Shown here: positions 22,901-35,810 of the stretch, piece after piece
How positions within the stretch are numbered: position 1 is the first letter of the stretch
How the letters are laid out: each line of letters begins with the position of its first letter
Source of the DNA: Phytophthora sp. 'mugwort'
Taxonomy: Eukaryota; Oomycota; Peronosporomycetes; Peronosporales; Peronosporaceae
Assembly: GCA_033558025.1 (NCBI GenBank)
Contig: JAUCEF010000012.1
Location: forward strand, 1,798,001-1,862,000
DNA length: 64,000 nt
Direction of reading: 5' to 3'
Translations under genes and position numbers: made by a program
Notes under the pieces: generated by a model
The model's input: the letters and a program-made list of their open reading frames with translations, nothing else
The model's database searches: none
What the model was told of the DNA's origin: nothing

Positions 22901-24822
22901 AATAGACGGTGACCACTAGTCGCATCCGGATGGTATCCGGACAGCCGTCTGTCGAGGCTTCGGTGAGCGGTCGCCGAGATTTCGGTGGTTACATAACGGA
23001 CGAGTTCGTAGTAGATATTTTGTATGAAGCATAGGAAATGGTAGTTTAAGAGATAACCGCCTTCGGGTCTAACTAACAGAACAGCTTTTCCTCCCGATCG
23101 CACAAGAGTCAAGTCCGGTTGCGGTAAGTGTCCACAGCATCTGGTTCCGCTTTATCGCCAGGATTATGTCTGTCAGTGGACATGGTGGCTAGTTGAAGCA
23201 GGTGTTCATCCACCCGGCAGCGCCACGAGACTAAGAAGAAGCCTGACGAAGTCGAGTGCCAGGGACGAGTATGTCCGACCGAGGAGTGCTAAGGAAAGCC
23301 TCCGTCCAACAACAACATGCCGGGGTCTTGCTCCGGCCTCTCGCTAACGACTGAAAAGTCCAGGCCCTTCCTTCTGAGAGCCAGCGAGGTTACAAGAAGT
23401 TTGCGATAGAAGCCTAGCCTATGCTCGTGGCTAGGGCTGTTGTAAAGCTCGGTTGACTTATCAACGAGTCAAGGCGCACAGGGTCACTTACCAACCCGGT
23501 ACTAGGGCAGAGTCAAGGCCTTCAGGTCGAAGCTTCGCCCATATTCGCTGAGTCCCCGTGAACAAAGCGTGTGTTGTGGGTGGGAAACACTGGCAGACAA
23601 ATTCTGGCGTTTGCCTACACGACAGTTGGTAGACAGCTGTATCTTCTCACGCGGCTTGGCTGCTCCTACTGATGCAGCACCAAGTAGCCTGCCAAACACC
23701 CAAATTCGTATGTCGTAGCGGGTAGCCTTCCTCGCAGATTAATTGGCAAAGAAAACCATAAACTAGAATAGAAGACCACTTACCAACCAACGGATGAAAT
23801 TGGCATAAAGTCACAGCGGGCTTAGCCGATACCAAGGCGATAAGACGACAAATTCTGCCTTGCGTCCAGCGACCCCGCCCCGAACCACCCAGCCGGCTCT
23901 CCGCACTCACCCCACTCCATTTCGATCCTCCAAGCGCCACCCACCTTTGTCACTTCTCTGACACCACGATACGATACCCTCCTTCACACTTTGCTGTTGT
24001 CCAAGCACGCATCTTGAGGGGTTGGGCTAACGGGGATTGAATGATCCTCGCTGAGAGCACGAGTACGGCACCTTAATCGTGGTGTGTCAAGGTTGTTCAT
24101 TAGGCTTGCTCTGAGGTTTCCCGCATTCTTTATAATCTCTTCTTTAATTCCAATTTCATATTATTAATTTCTAAAACATATCATTTCTTGCGCCACTTTG
24201 GACCGGCAAAGGCGTACAATAGGTAAGATGCAGGGATCCTCCTGATTAGAGGTAGAAGGACGAGTTTGATAGGTTTATTATCGACAACTTGTCGTCGCCT
24301 TGTCGAAAGGATGGAAGTTGCCTCAACATGTTGAAGAAAATTACCTACCGACTAGGGCCTGGCATCAACCTTGCAGCAACATGGTAAAGCTCAGGATGAC
24401 AAACGCTTGCGTTACTACGACAGCATCGGATCGTTGCGGTGCGGGCTGCAACACCGTTCATTACTCCAATCATGGCACGATCGCACAATGCCAAAGTATT
24501 CAGACACCGGGACATCCCCCAACTACGCTAACCAAGCTTTGTAGGTCTTCACACTTGCATTAAGGTTAAATTTAACAAAAACGCTTCTTGTCTTAATATA
24601 TGCAGTCAAGGAGCTTGCCCCAGGCCTGTATATCTATCTACAGAACCCTATCCAGTTCTATTTCTCACCGCCATCTCCTCTGTTACCCCTTTCTATTTGT
24701 GGCGCTGTCCAGCTACTCGACAGCAGTCGAGGCCACGGGGCGATGCCATCTTTGCACGACCCCCCTACGTCCAAATTCACGAGTGAACGTTTCTAGTGTT
24801 TGCAAATATGCAGCCAAGCCGC
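19991..24822. other. Long repeat-like stretch without recognisable genes
   Basis: Nearly 5 kb in which no frame could be assigned with confidence. Reverse frames at 21920-21573, 22474-22175 and 22889-22464 are longer than average, and the last two read partly coherently across frames. They may be relics of one protein I do not recognise. A C13 tract lies near 21060. Probably decayed retroelement sequence. Confidence 0.3.
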
Positions 24823-25522
24823 TTAAGCAGCAAGATTTTTGACATATTTATCGTTGAACCTGTCCCTATACTTGCGTAGCTCCGCCCTGTTGAGCGCGCT
24901 CATCCTCTTTTTTCCCGTTTTTAGCCACTTAGCGATGTCATGCACTTGCTTGCCCTCACTCAGCCAAACGTCGTACTGTCCAGCCCGCAATTTCGTGGAC
25001 GTCTCCCGAGTGGTCTTGTCTTTGCTTACCAATCCCCGGTTGATCATCGCTGTCAGCTCGTCGTCTTTGTACGTCTTGAGCAGGGTTTTGATGCCGTATA
25101 CGTCCGTGCTCCCCGTCTTCTTGCTGGCGAGCTCGCTATGTTTGACATATGTCGCCAGACGTTTAGGTTTTGCAAACAGGTCTGGGTCCAAACGATTAAG
25201 CCGCAACACCGAGAAGGCTTCGTCCGTAAATTGCTGAGCATCCACCACGTCCTTGAGCTTAGCGCGTAGCTGCGTGTCCTTTGAGTTGAAGACGTTGGTG
25301 ATTTTCGTAACCCAGGCCGGCGCCCTCTCTTCGTTTTCTTCATTGACAAAATTTTCGGCCCCTAGCGATCTCTTGTTTCCCACGTCGGCCAATCCGTCCG
25401 AGCGCAGACGATGAAGTTGAACGTTGGGGTTCGCCATCTTCGACTCGGCAGCCACCGATGAACCGCCCACACTTGCGACGAGAGCGGCAACAGCAAACAG
25501 CAACACATGTTAAAAGACGCAT
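24823..25522 (-). pseudogene. RxLR-type secreted effector with WY-like fold, frame broken in the signal peptide
   Basis: The main frame (25506-24823, 227 codons) carries a hydrophobic leader and an RxLR-like RSLG at about residues 46-49. An EER motif (NEENEER) lies about ten residues later. A helical effector domain follows with a W near residue 65 and FSVLRLNRLDPDLFAKPKRL, matching the WY-domain 'F..L.L......LF..P' pattern. RxLR proteins enter host plant cells and modulate immunity; that role is inferred from the family only. The only nearby ATG (25522, MRLL) is in another frame and a TAA closes the effector frame just upstream, so the signal peptide is interrupted by one base. A sequencing error is possible. 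RSLG instead of RxLR is a known type of variant. Confidence 0.7.
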
Positions 25523-27934
25523 GTTTCCTTGATTCCTGAATCCCCGATGCTTAATGTTGGACTGTTGCAACGAGAGAGAATTGAAAAAGTGAGTAAAAAT
25601 ACACACTGATTACCTACCACCACTGTATCGTATACACTTACGGTTGTTTGCTCTGCAACAAATCGTAAGCACATATGCACCGACAATGCACCACATTTCT
25701 CAGAGATGTATATGAAGTATAACAATGAATATGTATTAATAATGACTATTATAATAAGCTTATAGGAATGCTAGAGTGGACCTGGCATGGTATGCTGCCA
25801 CAAGATGCTACATATACTAAGTTACGCCACAATCAACTGCACTGAGTTGTAGAAGGCAGACATCAGTTACCTGTAGCCTACAGGTTGTAGGCAATCGCGA
25901 AACGAGGTCATCGGCGATGATTCACCGCAGAGGAGAGACCACAGAAAGAGGAGCTAAGCTTCATGCCTGTCTGCCCCCGCCCTCTATACCAAAGAACCGC
26001 GAAGCCGGCCACGTACCGGTATTGGCTCCTTCAGTACTGTACAAGTACAAGATATTTTACAACTACAGTACTGAATTCGTCAACGTGCTGAGCCCACCCA
26101 AATATAATTGCTGAGCTACCCATCCACAGCAAAGTGTCAGCTGTACGTGTATCAGCTAGCGGTTGCTTAGTTCCGAGGAATTTGAGCCTCAAAAAAAAAA
26201 AAGGAAGAGTCTATCACTTCGAAATAACATTGTTGTCGTGTATGGTTAGTGGCCAACTGCGCATCGGGGCGTATAGAGATAAACCTTCTGGTGGCTGTAA
26301 TGCAACGAGCCGGGTCCAGACAGAATGTATGTAGGTATGCACTACAGTCGTGGACTCCGCTTACACCATACTAAAACCTAAAGCGAACAGTTATAAATGG
26401 TGCTTTAATCTAAGTATTGGCTTCAATGCTAATCAATTTATCTAGTTATGAGGTGCACGACTGTACCAGCTGTTCTGAAATCCTGAAATCCTTGTCATAT
26501 CATACTTCTTTATCTTCCGAAAACATTTGCGACAAAAAGGAACCCGAAGCCTCCTGTCGGCTGAAATTCATGATGAATCATAGTACTTATTAATAGGTAT
26601 TGGTATCGCTGAGAGCGATCTTCCCGGCGAGCACTTCTACGTGGAGTCTAGCAGGACGACGACGGATCCGCTATGATCTCACAGTTACTATGTATCTATC
26701 GACGCCTTGCCCGCCATGAGCGAAGCGAAATTGCGGGGCAAACGAGGAGCTCACGAGCCCGATCGTCCAACCTGGTGAGTTCTCCATAAACATCCCGTCA
26801 ATGCAACAGATAATCCGGGGCCGACAACAGATTTTCAACGGATTTGCCAGCAACAGGTAGGTCAAGTAGGAAGCAACAGATAAAATATTTTCCCATCAGA
26901 CGTCCCATGAGCATCACTAACTATAGCTAATCCGAATGTCACGTGTCCTCGGAATGTTTGTTGCTGTTATTGTTGGCCATTCGTGGACTTTTATTATTAT
27001 TGTATTGCAATGAGGAGGAGCGCCAACGTCAAATATTTACATATTAACCCTTTAAAAACGGTTTGATCCCGTAGGTGATATCTATCGGTGTTCCAACCAA
27101 ATGTTTTAGGTACATACCGTATCGGTCCGACAAATCCTTACGCCAGTTCACACTGTATCAAAATCGAAACTACCCTGCATGAGCTTCAAAGTTTCGCGGT
27201 AAGTCATTGCTTTAGTACGACCTTACAACATGAGATGCATGCGTTCATCTACATATCTACAGATAGTGCGGTTGACTCAATAAAAAGTAGCTGGGAGGAG
27301 TGCACAACGGCACGTAAATGACTTATTCTACCTGCTTTGCTAGCTTGGATGATATAAGTAGTTTCTTCGCGAAAAACACGACACAGTTAGGGTCTGTAAG
27401 ACTACTAAAGATAATGAAGGGGTAGAAATTGAAGGTTCAACTAGCTGAACTCTCTATTTGAATAGTTTTGACAGAGATAATTTTCACAGATATGGGCACA
27501 GAGGTTTGACCGAGATTTTGCGAGCGAGGTGATCGTACATACATACGCATGTACAATGAATTTGTCCATTCGGCAGACGTCAATTCCTTCGAATGTCAAT
27601 CTTGCGAATTTTTTTATTCAATTAATTTTCTGTACCCGCAGACTATGAATCAAGTAAAAATAAGCAAAATGTACCCCATGAAGGAAACATACAAGGGAAA
27701 ATACTACGTACATGTAGTACTGGTAACCGCTAGCAACGCAGAAGAGAGACGCGCGATTGCCTATCAGTAGTAAACACGGACCTTTATGTACAGAGTTAGC
27801 ACGCTGCAGCATTCTTGAAGCCTAAGTGCAGCAAAAGCACGTCTAGTTTCTTCAAAACGAAGGGCACGATAACTTTTGAGTCGACAGCCTTCTTAACCAC
27901 AACGTTGCAGTCTTTATAGCTTAAAGCACGTGGA
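25523..27934. other. About 2.4 kb without recognisable genes
   Basis: A/T-rich sequence between the effector and the helicase 3' end. Small frames (for example 27088-27321 +, 27549-27770 +) show no motifs. Confidence 0.35.
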
Positions 27935-29913
27935 TTAACCGAAGCGAAACAAGCCAAAGTATCTCTTGGCTTTTACAGGTCCGATGCCTCGCATGCTCGC
28001 CATCTCTTCTTCAGATGCAGGTTCAGCTGTTAGAACATCCTAGAAAAGTCAACATCTCGTTAGTAAGCCACTAAGTACTGGTAACACAACGCGAACAGAT
28101 TCCGTGTCCACAACTTCACCACTTACCCGTATCAGTCGACGCGATAGGGCTTCTCGCTTTGGAAGTTTTTGTCGCTTGGATTCTGCTAGGATTTTCTGAT
28201 ACTGGTACTCAATGGTGCCCCTAGGAATATCATCCTCTTCATCTAGAGTGTTCAATTTAGTTTTCTTCTCATTGTCAGGCTCTTCATCACGCAAGGATTC
28301 TGTAAGTGGCACGTCGCAATTGCAATTCCGAACGCAACGAGATGTATCGAAGCAGAAGCCGAAGTGAGAGTACAGGAGCTCCTTCCGACAGCCCGTGGTC
28401 ATCTCGCAAAAAGCAGCGACCTCTTCAAGCTCGCTCCGAGAGCTTCCATTCGATATGGCGCCAAACCCCGTGCCGTCAACATCGAGTCTTTCTGTAGTTA
28501 ATGTGTCGGCTCGACTCTTATCAGCTTCTGAATACAGCAAAATACATACTGCGGAATTTCCATCTCGGCCACTTCGTCCCTAAAGGCAACAAACAACTAG
28601 TCAATTCTCAACGGTGACACTTTACGATCAGTAAAAACTCACAATTTGCTGCGAATATGACGAAAGCGATAGCGGGAGCGAGTGGTGGACGACAAATCGC
28701 ACGTCTGAACGATCAATCCCCATCTACATGAACATAAGCACATCGTCAGAAATGTTACCTTGAAAGGAATCTAAGTCCACTCCTTGAAATACAAAAAAAA
28801 AAAACAAGAGCAACGCACCCCGAAGGCACTAGTCGCACAAATAATCGTCAGCTGGCCCAACATCCACTGCTTGCGCACAAACTCTCGTCGCTTTCGCGGT
28901 AATCCCCCGTGATAAACACCAGCATGGCATCCGACACGAACAAGTGCTAGACACGTGTCTTCAGCTTCTTTCCGCGTCATGCAGTAGACGATCGTGGTCT
29001 CCTTCCCCACTCTGTTTGCAACCCACTGAGCAGCCTGCGGTGTCTTCCTCACAACCTCCATCCGCAGATTCTCGCGATCCGTCACTTGCTGGACCAGCAC
29101 CAGCTGATTATGCCTAGTATTTTTTTTCAATTTACTCTCCGTGTCTCCATTTATAGGCACCAACGGCATTAACTGCAACTGAAACAACTCCGCCAGCCTC
29201 GCGATATCTTCGTCCGACACGGATGCCGTCGCCAGCGTGATCGGCACTTCCCTAAAGAACTGCGTCTTCCACTGACTCAGCTCCAGATACAACGGCCGGA
29301 AGGTGTTCCCCCACTCGAGCACACAATGCGCTTCGTCCAGTACAATCCGAGCCAGCCTCGCTTCCTTCTCCGCTGTGCGCACCCAATTCTTCATCTCCGC
29401 GTTCATCTGCAAAAATTCCGGCGTCGTATACACGAGCCTCTGGCCAGCTAAAGCTCGAGTCAACGGCACCGACTTGCTCCTCTCTTCCCCCGATACTTGG
29501 ATCGCATTGATTCCTTTACGTCTCAAAGCTGCAACTTGATCCTGAAACACCGTCAAACTCCAGTTAGTAACTCAAATATCGTTTTTGTTGTTGTTATAAT
29601 GCCGTACATGCATTAACGCAATAAGTGGAGACACCACAACGGTCGTTTTGTCTGCTGCAGCCAGTAACGCGGGCGCTTGGAAGGCCAAACTCTTGCCTGC
29701 GCCTGTGGGGAGATGCAAGAAGACCGAGTACCCCCGCGTAGCCATGTCCACTGCAGTAGATTGCGCCTCTGTGACTAGGAAGGCGTCGGACTCGCCCAGC
29801 TCCAGCAGTTTCCGATATACACCATCTAGATTATCTTTACTAGTGGAGAAAACGCGAGGAAAAGCGGCGCGCAGCAGCCCAGGAAAGCGGCCAAGCGGCG
29901 CTAGAGACCTCAT
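27935..29913 (-). CDS. RecQ-like DNA helicase
   Basis: The proposed five exons are 29913-29608, 29541-28819, 28723-28643, 28579-28127 and 28039-27935. The introns of 66, 95, 63 and 87 nt are GT-AG and in phase, giving 555 residues. Motifs: Walker A LPTGAGKS (69-75), motif Ia SPLIALMHDQV spanning the first splice, Walker B LDEAH (170-174), TIVYCMTRKEAE (motif IV), ATSAFGMGIDRSDVRFVVHH (motif V, across a splice), QQIGRSGRDG (motif VI, across a splice). A RecQ zinc-binding cluster follows with Cys in FCEMTTGCRKELL and CVRNCNCD. The last exon resembles a helix-hairpin/HRDC-type piece (MASMRGIGPVKAKRY). RecQ enzymes unwind DNA 3'-5' in repair and replication. The Arg/Leu/Ser-rich N-terminus could be a mitochondrial presequence (inference). 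It is short for the family, without a long regulatory region. Confidence 0.85.
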
Positions 29914-30229
29914 AATAAGTAGTAATACCTTTTTAACTGGTTAACGCTAAATACAAATAACTGGTTGGATGAAAAGTGGTCGGTACAGTACATTAACATA
30001 TCGGTCTTGATGTATAAACATATTACTTTATAGGTCGTTGCTCGACTATTGTATACTACTGTACTGTAGTATTTCAGTATCATTAACATGCCGTTGTACG
30101 CCGTCGTGCCATAAGGGCGCATGCGAATTAAAGCAAAATGTTAGTGGGAGCGATCGATATTGAATCGTCCAGCAATCGACGAAGAGAGGTTGCTCATACA
30201 GGTTGTACTTAAGTACATATTTTGCAAAA
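29914..30229. other. Upstream flank of the helicase
   Basis: A/T-rich, with TTTATAGGTCGTTGCTCG-like stretches. Presumed promoter by position; no defined element. Confidence 0.3.
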
Positions 30230-30440
30230 AGAGATGACGCAGACTTTTTCTACGTTGCTAACGTGCTACGTACCACGAATCATGGCGTCAAATGGCTAAT
30301 GACACTTGAGGGGGTGGTCGTCTTGAGACTGCTACACGGACTTATTCTTATCTTGTCCCTCGTTCACTTCTGTTTGACCACCATTTCAAGCCCACGGTAG
30401 TATTTAGGCTGCTCCTCTTCATGGTGCTCGCTTCCTTGGA
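30230..30440 (-). pseudogene. Fragmentary duplicate of the 3' end of the secreted SOD-like gene
   Basis: This block aligns with about 62752-62965, the acidic C-terminal coding end and 3' flank of the superoxide dismutase-like gene. Shared blocks include ATGACGCAGAC, GGCGTCAAATGGC, CACTTGAGG with GTGGTCGT, and GCTGCTCCTCTTCATGG. About 50 nt of the Gln/Glu-rich region is missing, and a stop interrupts the frame after the GSEHHEEEQ-like stretch. It has no catalytic core, so it is a dead fragment. Confidence 0.65.
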
Positions 30441-30519
30441 CGCCTTAACGCGTTCCTTATTTGGTGAGTATATGTACGCTATCATATTATGCTGCAATAT
30501 TAGATAAACTATTCATATT

Positions 30520-30912
30520 TTAAGGATAAGTCACTTTTTTAATACTGTAGTATTTCTGAAAGATCGGTTTGGCCTGATATTCAAGAATAGCTATCCTTCT
30601 GACGCATTGCGCCGGCATGATCTGATCGCGGCAATCAACCAGGCGATCTTCATTTGCCCCAACGAACACATTCAATGCAGCAACGAACTGGTTGATGCTA
30701 GCAGAAGCTCCTGATTTCTTAGTGCTTGAATCGGTCTTCGTTCGAGTCGTTTGCTTCTCGAAAGATCTGACAGGTTGCTTCGAACCACGAATATAATGTA
30801 AAATTGATCGTTGGTAATTCCTCCAACGCCCTCCAGTCACTTCAAAAACGTATTCAACGGTACAGCCTCGATTCCATGATTCCGGTTTACTGTCATCTGA
30901 CAACCAAAACAC
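30520..30912 (-). other. Unassigned reverse-strand open frame, 130 codons
   Basis: The frame is open and ends IFQKYYSIKKVTYP. It has a basic Ser/Thr-rich middle and no recognised motif. It may be part of a decayed DNA transposon or an orphan gene. Confidence 0.25.
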
Positions 30913-31105
30913 CGTTTCTTGAAGATGAAAGCATCACATGTTTTTGACCTTGGTCGATACTAGACCAAGCCCTTGACGACTTTGATGCCATCCAAGGAGG
31001 ATAACCGTACTGTTGGCAGCTTTTCCGGGATAGAAAAAGGCAGGCGACACTTGCCCCGAACTCAGCGGACGCATCTCTACCACATGTTTGGCGCGAAACC
31101 CAGTG

Positions 31106-31346
31106 TGTTTCGAAGAAGGTAAGTTGATTAATGTCAAATTTAAAGCAGAATGCAAGCTACGCCTAAGGAACCTCCTGTATCCCACCGTAGCCTTTTTCAT
31201 GTAATCGTGAACGCGTGTTAGCGTCCACTGTTGGCTCCGGACACGCACTGCGTGTCTGCAGAGCGCTCAGAGGCCAGCGGCACCTCTCTTTCGTTGACAT
31301 TGGTCGGTCTGCGCGGGCCGGGGTGGGTTGATGCTCTTCAACACCA
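31106..31346 (-). repeat. Gypsy LTR (3' LTR of the element)
   Basis: It matches 35998-36262 except for substitutions and one indel of about 24 bp (CACGCACTGCGTGTCTGC here against a longer segment there). Shared core: GTAATCGTGAACGCGTGTTA. Confidence 0.85.
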
Positions 31347-32830
31347 AGATCCAGACCGAGCTGACCGCGTAGAGCGGAATCATCGGTCGAATTGATGTAG
31401 TCGTGTACGTTGGTGGGAACGTCTTGTAGCAGGTTCGTGTGAGATTATCAGGAGCTCTCAATCGATTGCAAGCCCATCCACGACACCAGCAATTCCCATC
31501 GTTCCAGAGACGTATTGAAGCGGTGATCATATATCGCCTCTATGCCAATCATTAATCCTTAGTTTGGCACCAATTCAAGAAGTTCAGCAGTCTGGTTTAG
31601 CTCCGCGTCCGCGTAGAATTTCAGTCGAGATGCATGTACATCGTACTCCCGTCCCGATATCAGGTGCCGAATGCGAAATGAGTGCGGTCTAGCTTCGATC
31701 ATCTTGAATGGCTCACTGCCCCAGTAGCTTGTTGTTGGGCAGGTGCTGATCGATCCGTGATCAGAGTACCAAAATCGCAAATGTCGAAGTTCGCAATTGA
31801 GCCCCTGTGTGCCGCCATGTCCTGGGCTGGCGGCGTTCCTTCGCATCCAGAACCTCTTTGTGCATGCCGTGCAGTGAGTTTCGCAGCAACTTGAGCTGTT
31901 CCTCCACACATTCGAAATCAATAACCAACAGTGGATCGGCTTCAGCTCGGCGGTTGGCTACAGCGTCCAATGGCAAAGTTTGCGGGAAGTCACGCGAAGA
32001 GCTCAACGGGGGCGCGGCTCCCTAGCGATTGGCCTGGAGTGTGGTTCAAGTTGGCTTGCAGTGCTGCCAGTAGGTAAGGTCGTTCATGCATGTCAATATT
32101 GTACTCCATTAGGAGCACTCGCACCACTTCCAAGAAGGCCTTGTTGAATCGTTCAGCAGTACCGTTGAGCCACGGCGTATAAACCGGCTTGAATGTTTGC
32201 TCCATCTTTATCCGCGCACACAAATGCGTTATCACCTCGTTCCGGAAATGTGTTCCTTGGTCAGGCTGGAGCATGTCAGGAAATCCATAGCAAGCACACC
32301 GCATTGAAAACCCCTTGCAGCTACGAACGAGATCGGTATGGCTCACGGGATTAGCTCGCAGTCATGAGTCAGTTCATCTTTGGCGACCAGAAGACAAGCT
32401 CTGTCTCCATATCCACTGCCGAGATACTGGAATCCCAGTGGAGAACCTCATTCTTTTATTCGCTGCACCGTGTGTGTCGGTCCATACGGACGGGGGATGA
32501 TGCGCGGTCTTTTCACATGTTTGCACAACAAACAAGCACCGACAAACCTTGATACCTTCTCACTCAGACGGGAAGTGTAGAAACGCTGCTGCTGCACAGC
32601 AGTCGTGGGTTCTTGACCACGGTGACCGTCGCGATCCAGCGTGCGCTACAACGAAAAGCGGTGCGAGGAGCTCTTTCGCAGTACTCGGGATCCATGGCTA
32701 CCTCATCTTCTTCCTCCAGAGCTACTCGCAGGCCTACGCGTTCGCGGCCAGTTTCTTGGTGCGCCTCACGAATTTCATCGAGTCTCGGGAATACAAAGTG
32801 CTCGTCTGCGAATGGCCGCAACTGTGAGAT
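31347..32830 (-). pseudogene. Gypsy integrase and chromodomain-like C-terminus
   Basis: The core frame 32346-31990 carries PDQGTHFRNEV and PVYTPWLNGTAERFNK, the second Asp and Glu region of the DDE triad. A C-terminal frame (31921-31559) shows GREYDVHASRLKFYADAEL, and near 31500 another frame gives a WELLVSWMGL-like chromodomain fold. The first Asp lies in a broken segment. Confidence 0.7.
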
Positions 32831-32835
32831 TGCAG

Positions 32836-34655
32836 TTATTGGCGTAGTGTGGCGGCTACGCGTTGGAACTGCCGCGAGTTTGACTTCTCACAAGCGTGGC
32901 AACGAGACACAATGTCGACCCAAAGGTTGTCCTCGCCGGCGATATGTTCAATCACGTAATGTAACCCACAAAGCCGCATGGCCCATCGCTGGAGTCGATC
33001 ACGGACGTGTCGTTTTAAGGCGTCATGAGGCGCAAAGATGTAGTTCAGGTTGGCGTGATCACAATACAACCTGAATCCCTTCGGCCGAAGAAGCAAATAC
33101 TCCAATTCCTGGCAGGCCTTCACGATGGAAATGCCCTTTTCTCGACAATAGTCCGATTAAGTTCGTTGTGTTTGAACAAGACGCCTTTGCAGACAACCGT
33201 CTCGTGGCGCTGCTTGGTAACCGGAAGCTCGGGATCCCAATTGACAACCTGTCTCACCATGATGGAGTAGCCAGTATGGTTGCATCGGTGAACACGAGAC
33301 GTTTTGCCTCCTGGTCAGGTGAAGCCATGAGAACAGAGTCACGGAGAGTGAAAGCACAGCTTCGTAGGCGGCTCTGGTACTGTCCACACAGTAGCCACAT
33401 TGAGAGCATTTCGGCTGCGGTACCGACGCGTTTCTTCTCCGCAATCAGTTTCTCCTAAAGCGGGGCTATCGTCGAGCGTGGTCCGGCAGCGAATCTTGGA
33501 GCCAATTCGCGGCACATATGAAGTACTGCAAGTCGGCGATTGTTGCAGGTAGAGGAAGCGTAGAAAATGCTTCGATGAGGGTGGGATCGTGACGCACACC
33601 CGCTCCGGAGATGAGACGACCACACCAGAGCACTTCGATCTGGAACAGCGAGCAATTCGAGAGGTTCAGTTCAATTTGGCCTTGGACACGAGTGAGAAAA
33701 ACTATTGGATCACCTGGAGATACTCGTCCACAGTGGGTGCAAACAATATGACATCATCGATCCACACCAGAGCTGAGCGAGCGATCAGCGGGGCCAGCAC
33801 GCGCTGCATCTCGCCTTGAAAGTATAGAGCGGAGTCTGTCGCACCCTGCGGGACTATATTGGGCGTGAATAAACCATCCTCGGTGATGAACGAGAATATC
33901 TCTCTGCTGGCCGGTGTAATGGTGGTTGCCAAAACCCATGTGTAAAGTCAAATGACCCAAAACCTTTTTTTTTACCGCAAATGCATCTGTTGTGGTGGCT
34001 ACCGTTGGCATCGACACAGCAATCGGGATCGTGACGCGGTTGACCGAGTGATAATCAATAGTCAATCGAAATTTATCTCGGGAGCCCGGCTTGCTCACCG
34101 GTACAACAGCAGTGGCCCATCGCGCAGCATTATTCTGCATAACTAGTCCATTGAAACAAGCGATCGCACATAGTCTCGAACAACTCAGCCTGGAGCGGTG
34201 CGTACTTGCGCGCTGGGCTGCGATATGGAACTGCATCGTTCCGCAGTGTTACCCGCAGCGGGTCGACAAGTGCAGGATGATCAGGTCTAATTGCTTCACT
34301 CCCATTGTCGGGAAACTGAGCTACAATTGTTTTGAACAACAACAACGTTATCAGCGGGTGGTTTACTCGCCACCGCCAGATCCACCAGGCTCTCCTGAGA
34401 ATATCATCTGGATCAACCCTTTCATGATCGTCTGGAAGATCATCGCCCACTGGAAAAAGCATCGTCTTCGGTAACAAGGGGGGGAGCTAACTGGACCAGT
34501 TGGTGCTCGACATCGATGCCGAGTGCCTTTAGAGCATCGCGACCCAGCAAAACCTCGTCGCCATCACCAGTTAAAATTAGACAGGACACCGACCGAAGTG
34601 CGACAGGTCCCGCGATGGTGACCAGCTCCAAGTCCAACCAATACTTCGTGACCAC
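32836..34655 (-). pseudogene. Gypsy protease, reverse transcriptase and RNase H
   Basis: The protease end shows DEVLLGRDALKALGID (34655-34440). RT begins RWATAVVPVSKPGSRDKF and FRLTIDYHSVNRVT, with the palm core ALVWIDDVILFAP at about 33770 (the IDD of the YxDD position, with Tyr-x replaced by Trp-Ile). RNase H: FRLYCDHANLNYIFAP and RHVRDRLQRWAMRL, then HYVIEHIAGEDNLW, as in chromoviral-type elements. Frameshifts occur around 33.9, 33.4 and 33.1 kb. Confidence 0.75.
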
Positions 34656-34700
34656 ATACCACCCGTCGTTCGTCAGTCATTTCTGCCTCCACTTCCGTAC

Positions 34701-35810
34701 TTAGGGAATAGGAATCGAGCGTGGGCTGTACGCTGCGAAGAGAATCCACAATACCTTGAGGGATGGTGCTCTGTCTGCACCAGTCCCGGGAGTGTACAGC
34801 ACCTCCAGCAGGCCGTTGAGTCGGACGGAGCCAGCCGGCGTCCCATACCAGGCAGCCTTTGACCGAAACGCTCCGTGACGCTGTTCTTTACCCTCACGAT
34901 ATCGTTCCCGTGCCTCAGTCTTCTGTGACTCGGTTGCAGGACAGTCCTTGAGCCAATGCGTCCCCTTGCAGAATAGGCATCCTTCCTGCAGCGGAGGGCG
35001 GGCGATTCGCGGGGACCGCGCAGTGGCTGGTGGCGTCGATGAGGAAAATGCGGCCGGGCGTGTCTGCGCGCCGCCTGTGATTGTCCGCTTCGGCTTCCGT
35101 TCTGGCATGACCTCCACATTTGTAGCGTAATCCTTCGACATTTTATGAACCGCTGATGCATTTTTGCATGCTCCAATATCAGATTAAAGAAGGAGACATC
35201 ATCGGGTTTGCAATCCCGCCTCTGTAAGTCGATGAGCTGGCTGATTTAAGCTTTGACACTGATGGTTGCAAGTTATCAACCAAGATGCGACAACGGGCCT
35301 TCAGCCTACCCTTGTAGCCATCCTCAGACTCGTTTCCTGCTCCAATCAGCCCTTGCAGGTCGTTGTCCTTCACAATGCCACTGAAGTTCTTATAGCAGCG
35401 GAAGATCCGCACATCACAGTCATCAATCGTTAGGTCCATCCTGAGCTGCTGGCGGAACAGACGTGAGAACGGGCGCAAACTCGTTCTTGAGCGTGCGTTA
35501 GCGCGCCTGCACGGCCTTCATCATGTCAGCGTCGGTAGCCGTCTTCTTCAGCACGTAGGTAGCCATGTTGCGTAGTAGTTTAGGCTTTACCGAGCCTCGA
35601 CGGTGGCCACGTCGTTCTCAAACGTCTCGTTGGTGACAGCACAATGGTAGCCGATCTTCTCCACGTAGCGTTCACATTCTCGGTGCCTAGGGCAGCATGC
35701 TCCCAGCTCCGTGGCTCCGGAGCTCGGATCAACTCGAAGATCGGTTGCGGAACCGTCATGTCGACGTCGCCGTCGGAATTGACCTGAAGCCGGACATAGT
35801 TGCAGTTCAA
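34701..35810 (-). pseudogene. Gypsy gag with CCHC-type zinc knuckle
   Basis: Reverse frames 35810-35580, 35478-35179 and 35141-34701 together form a gag. The last contains GCLFCKGTHWLKDCPAT, a CX2C...HX4C-type knuckle, preceded by basic Pro-rich sequence. Frames change at least twice. Confidence 0.7.
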
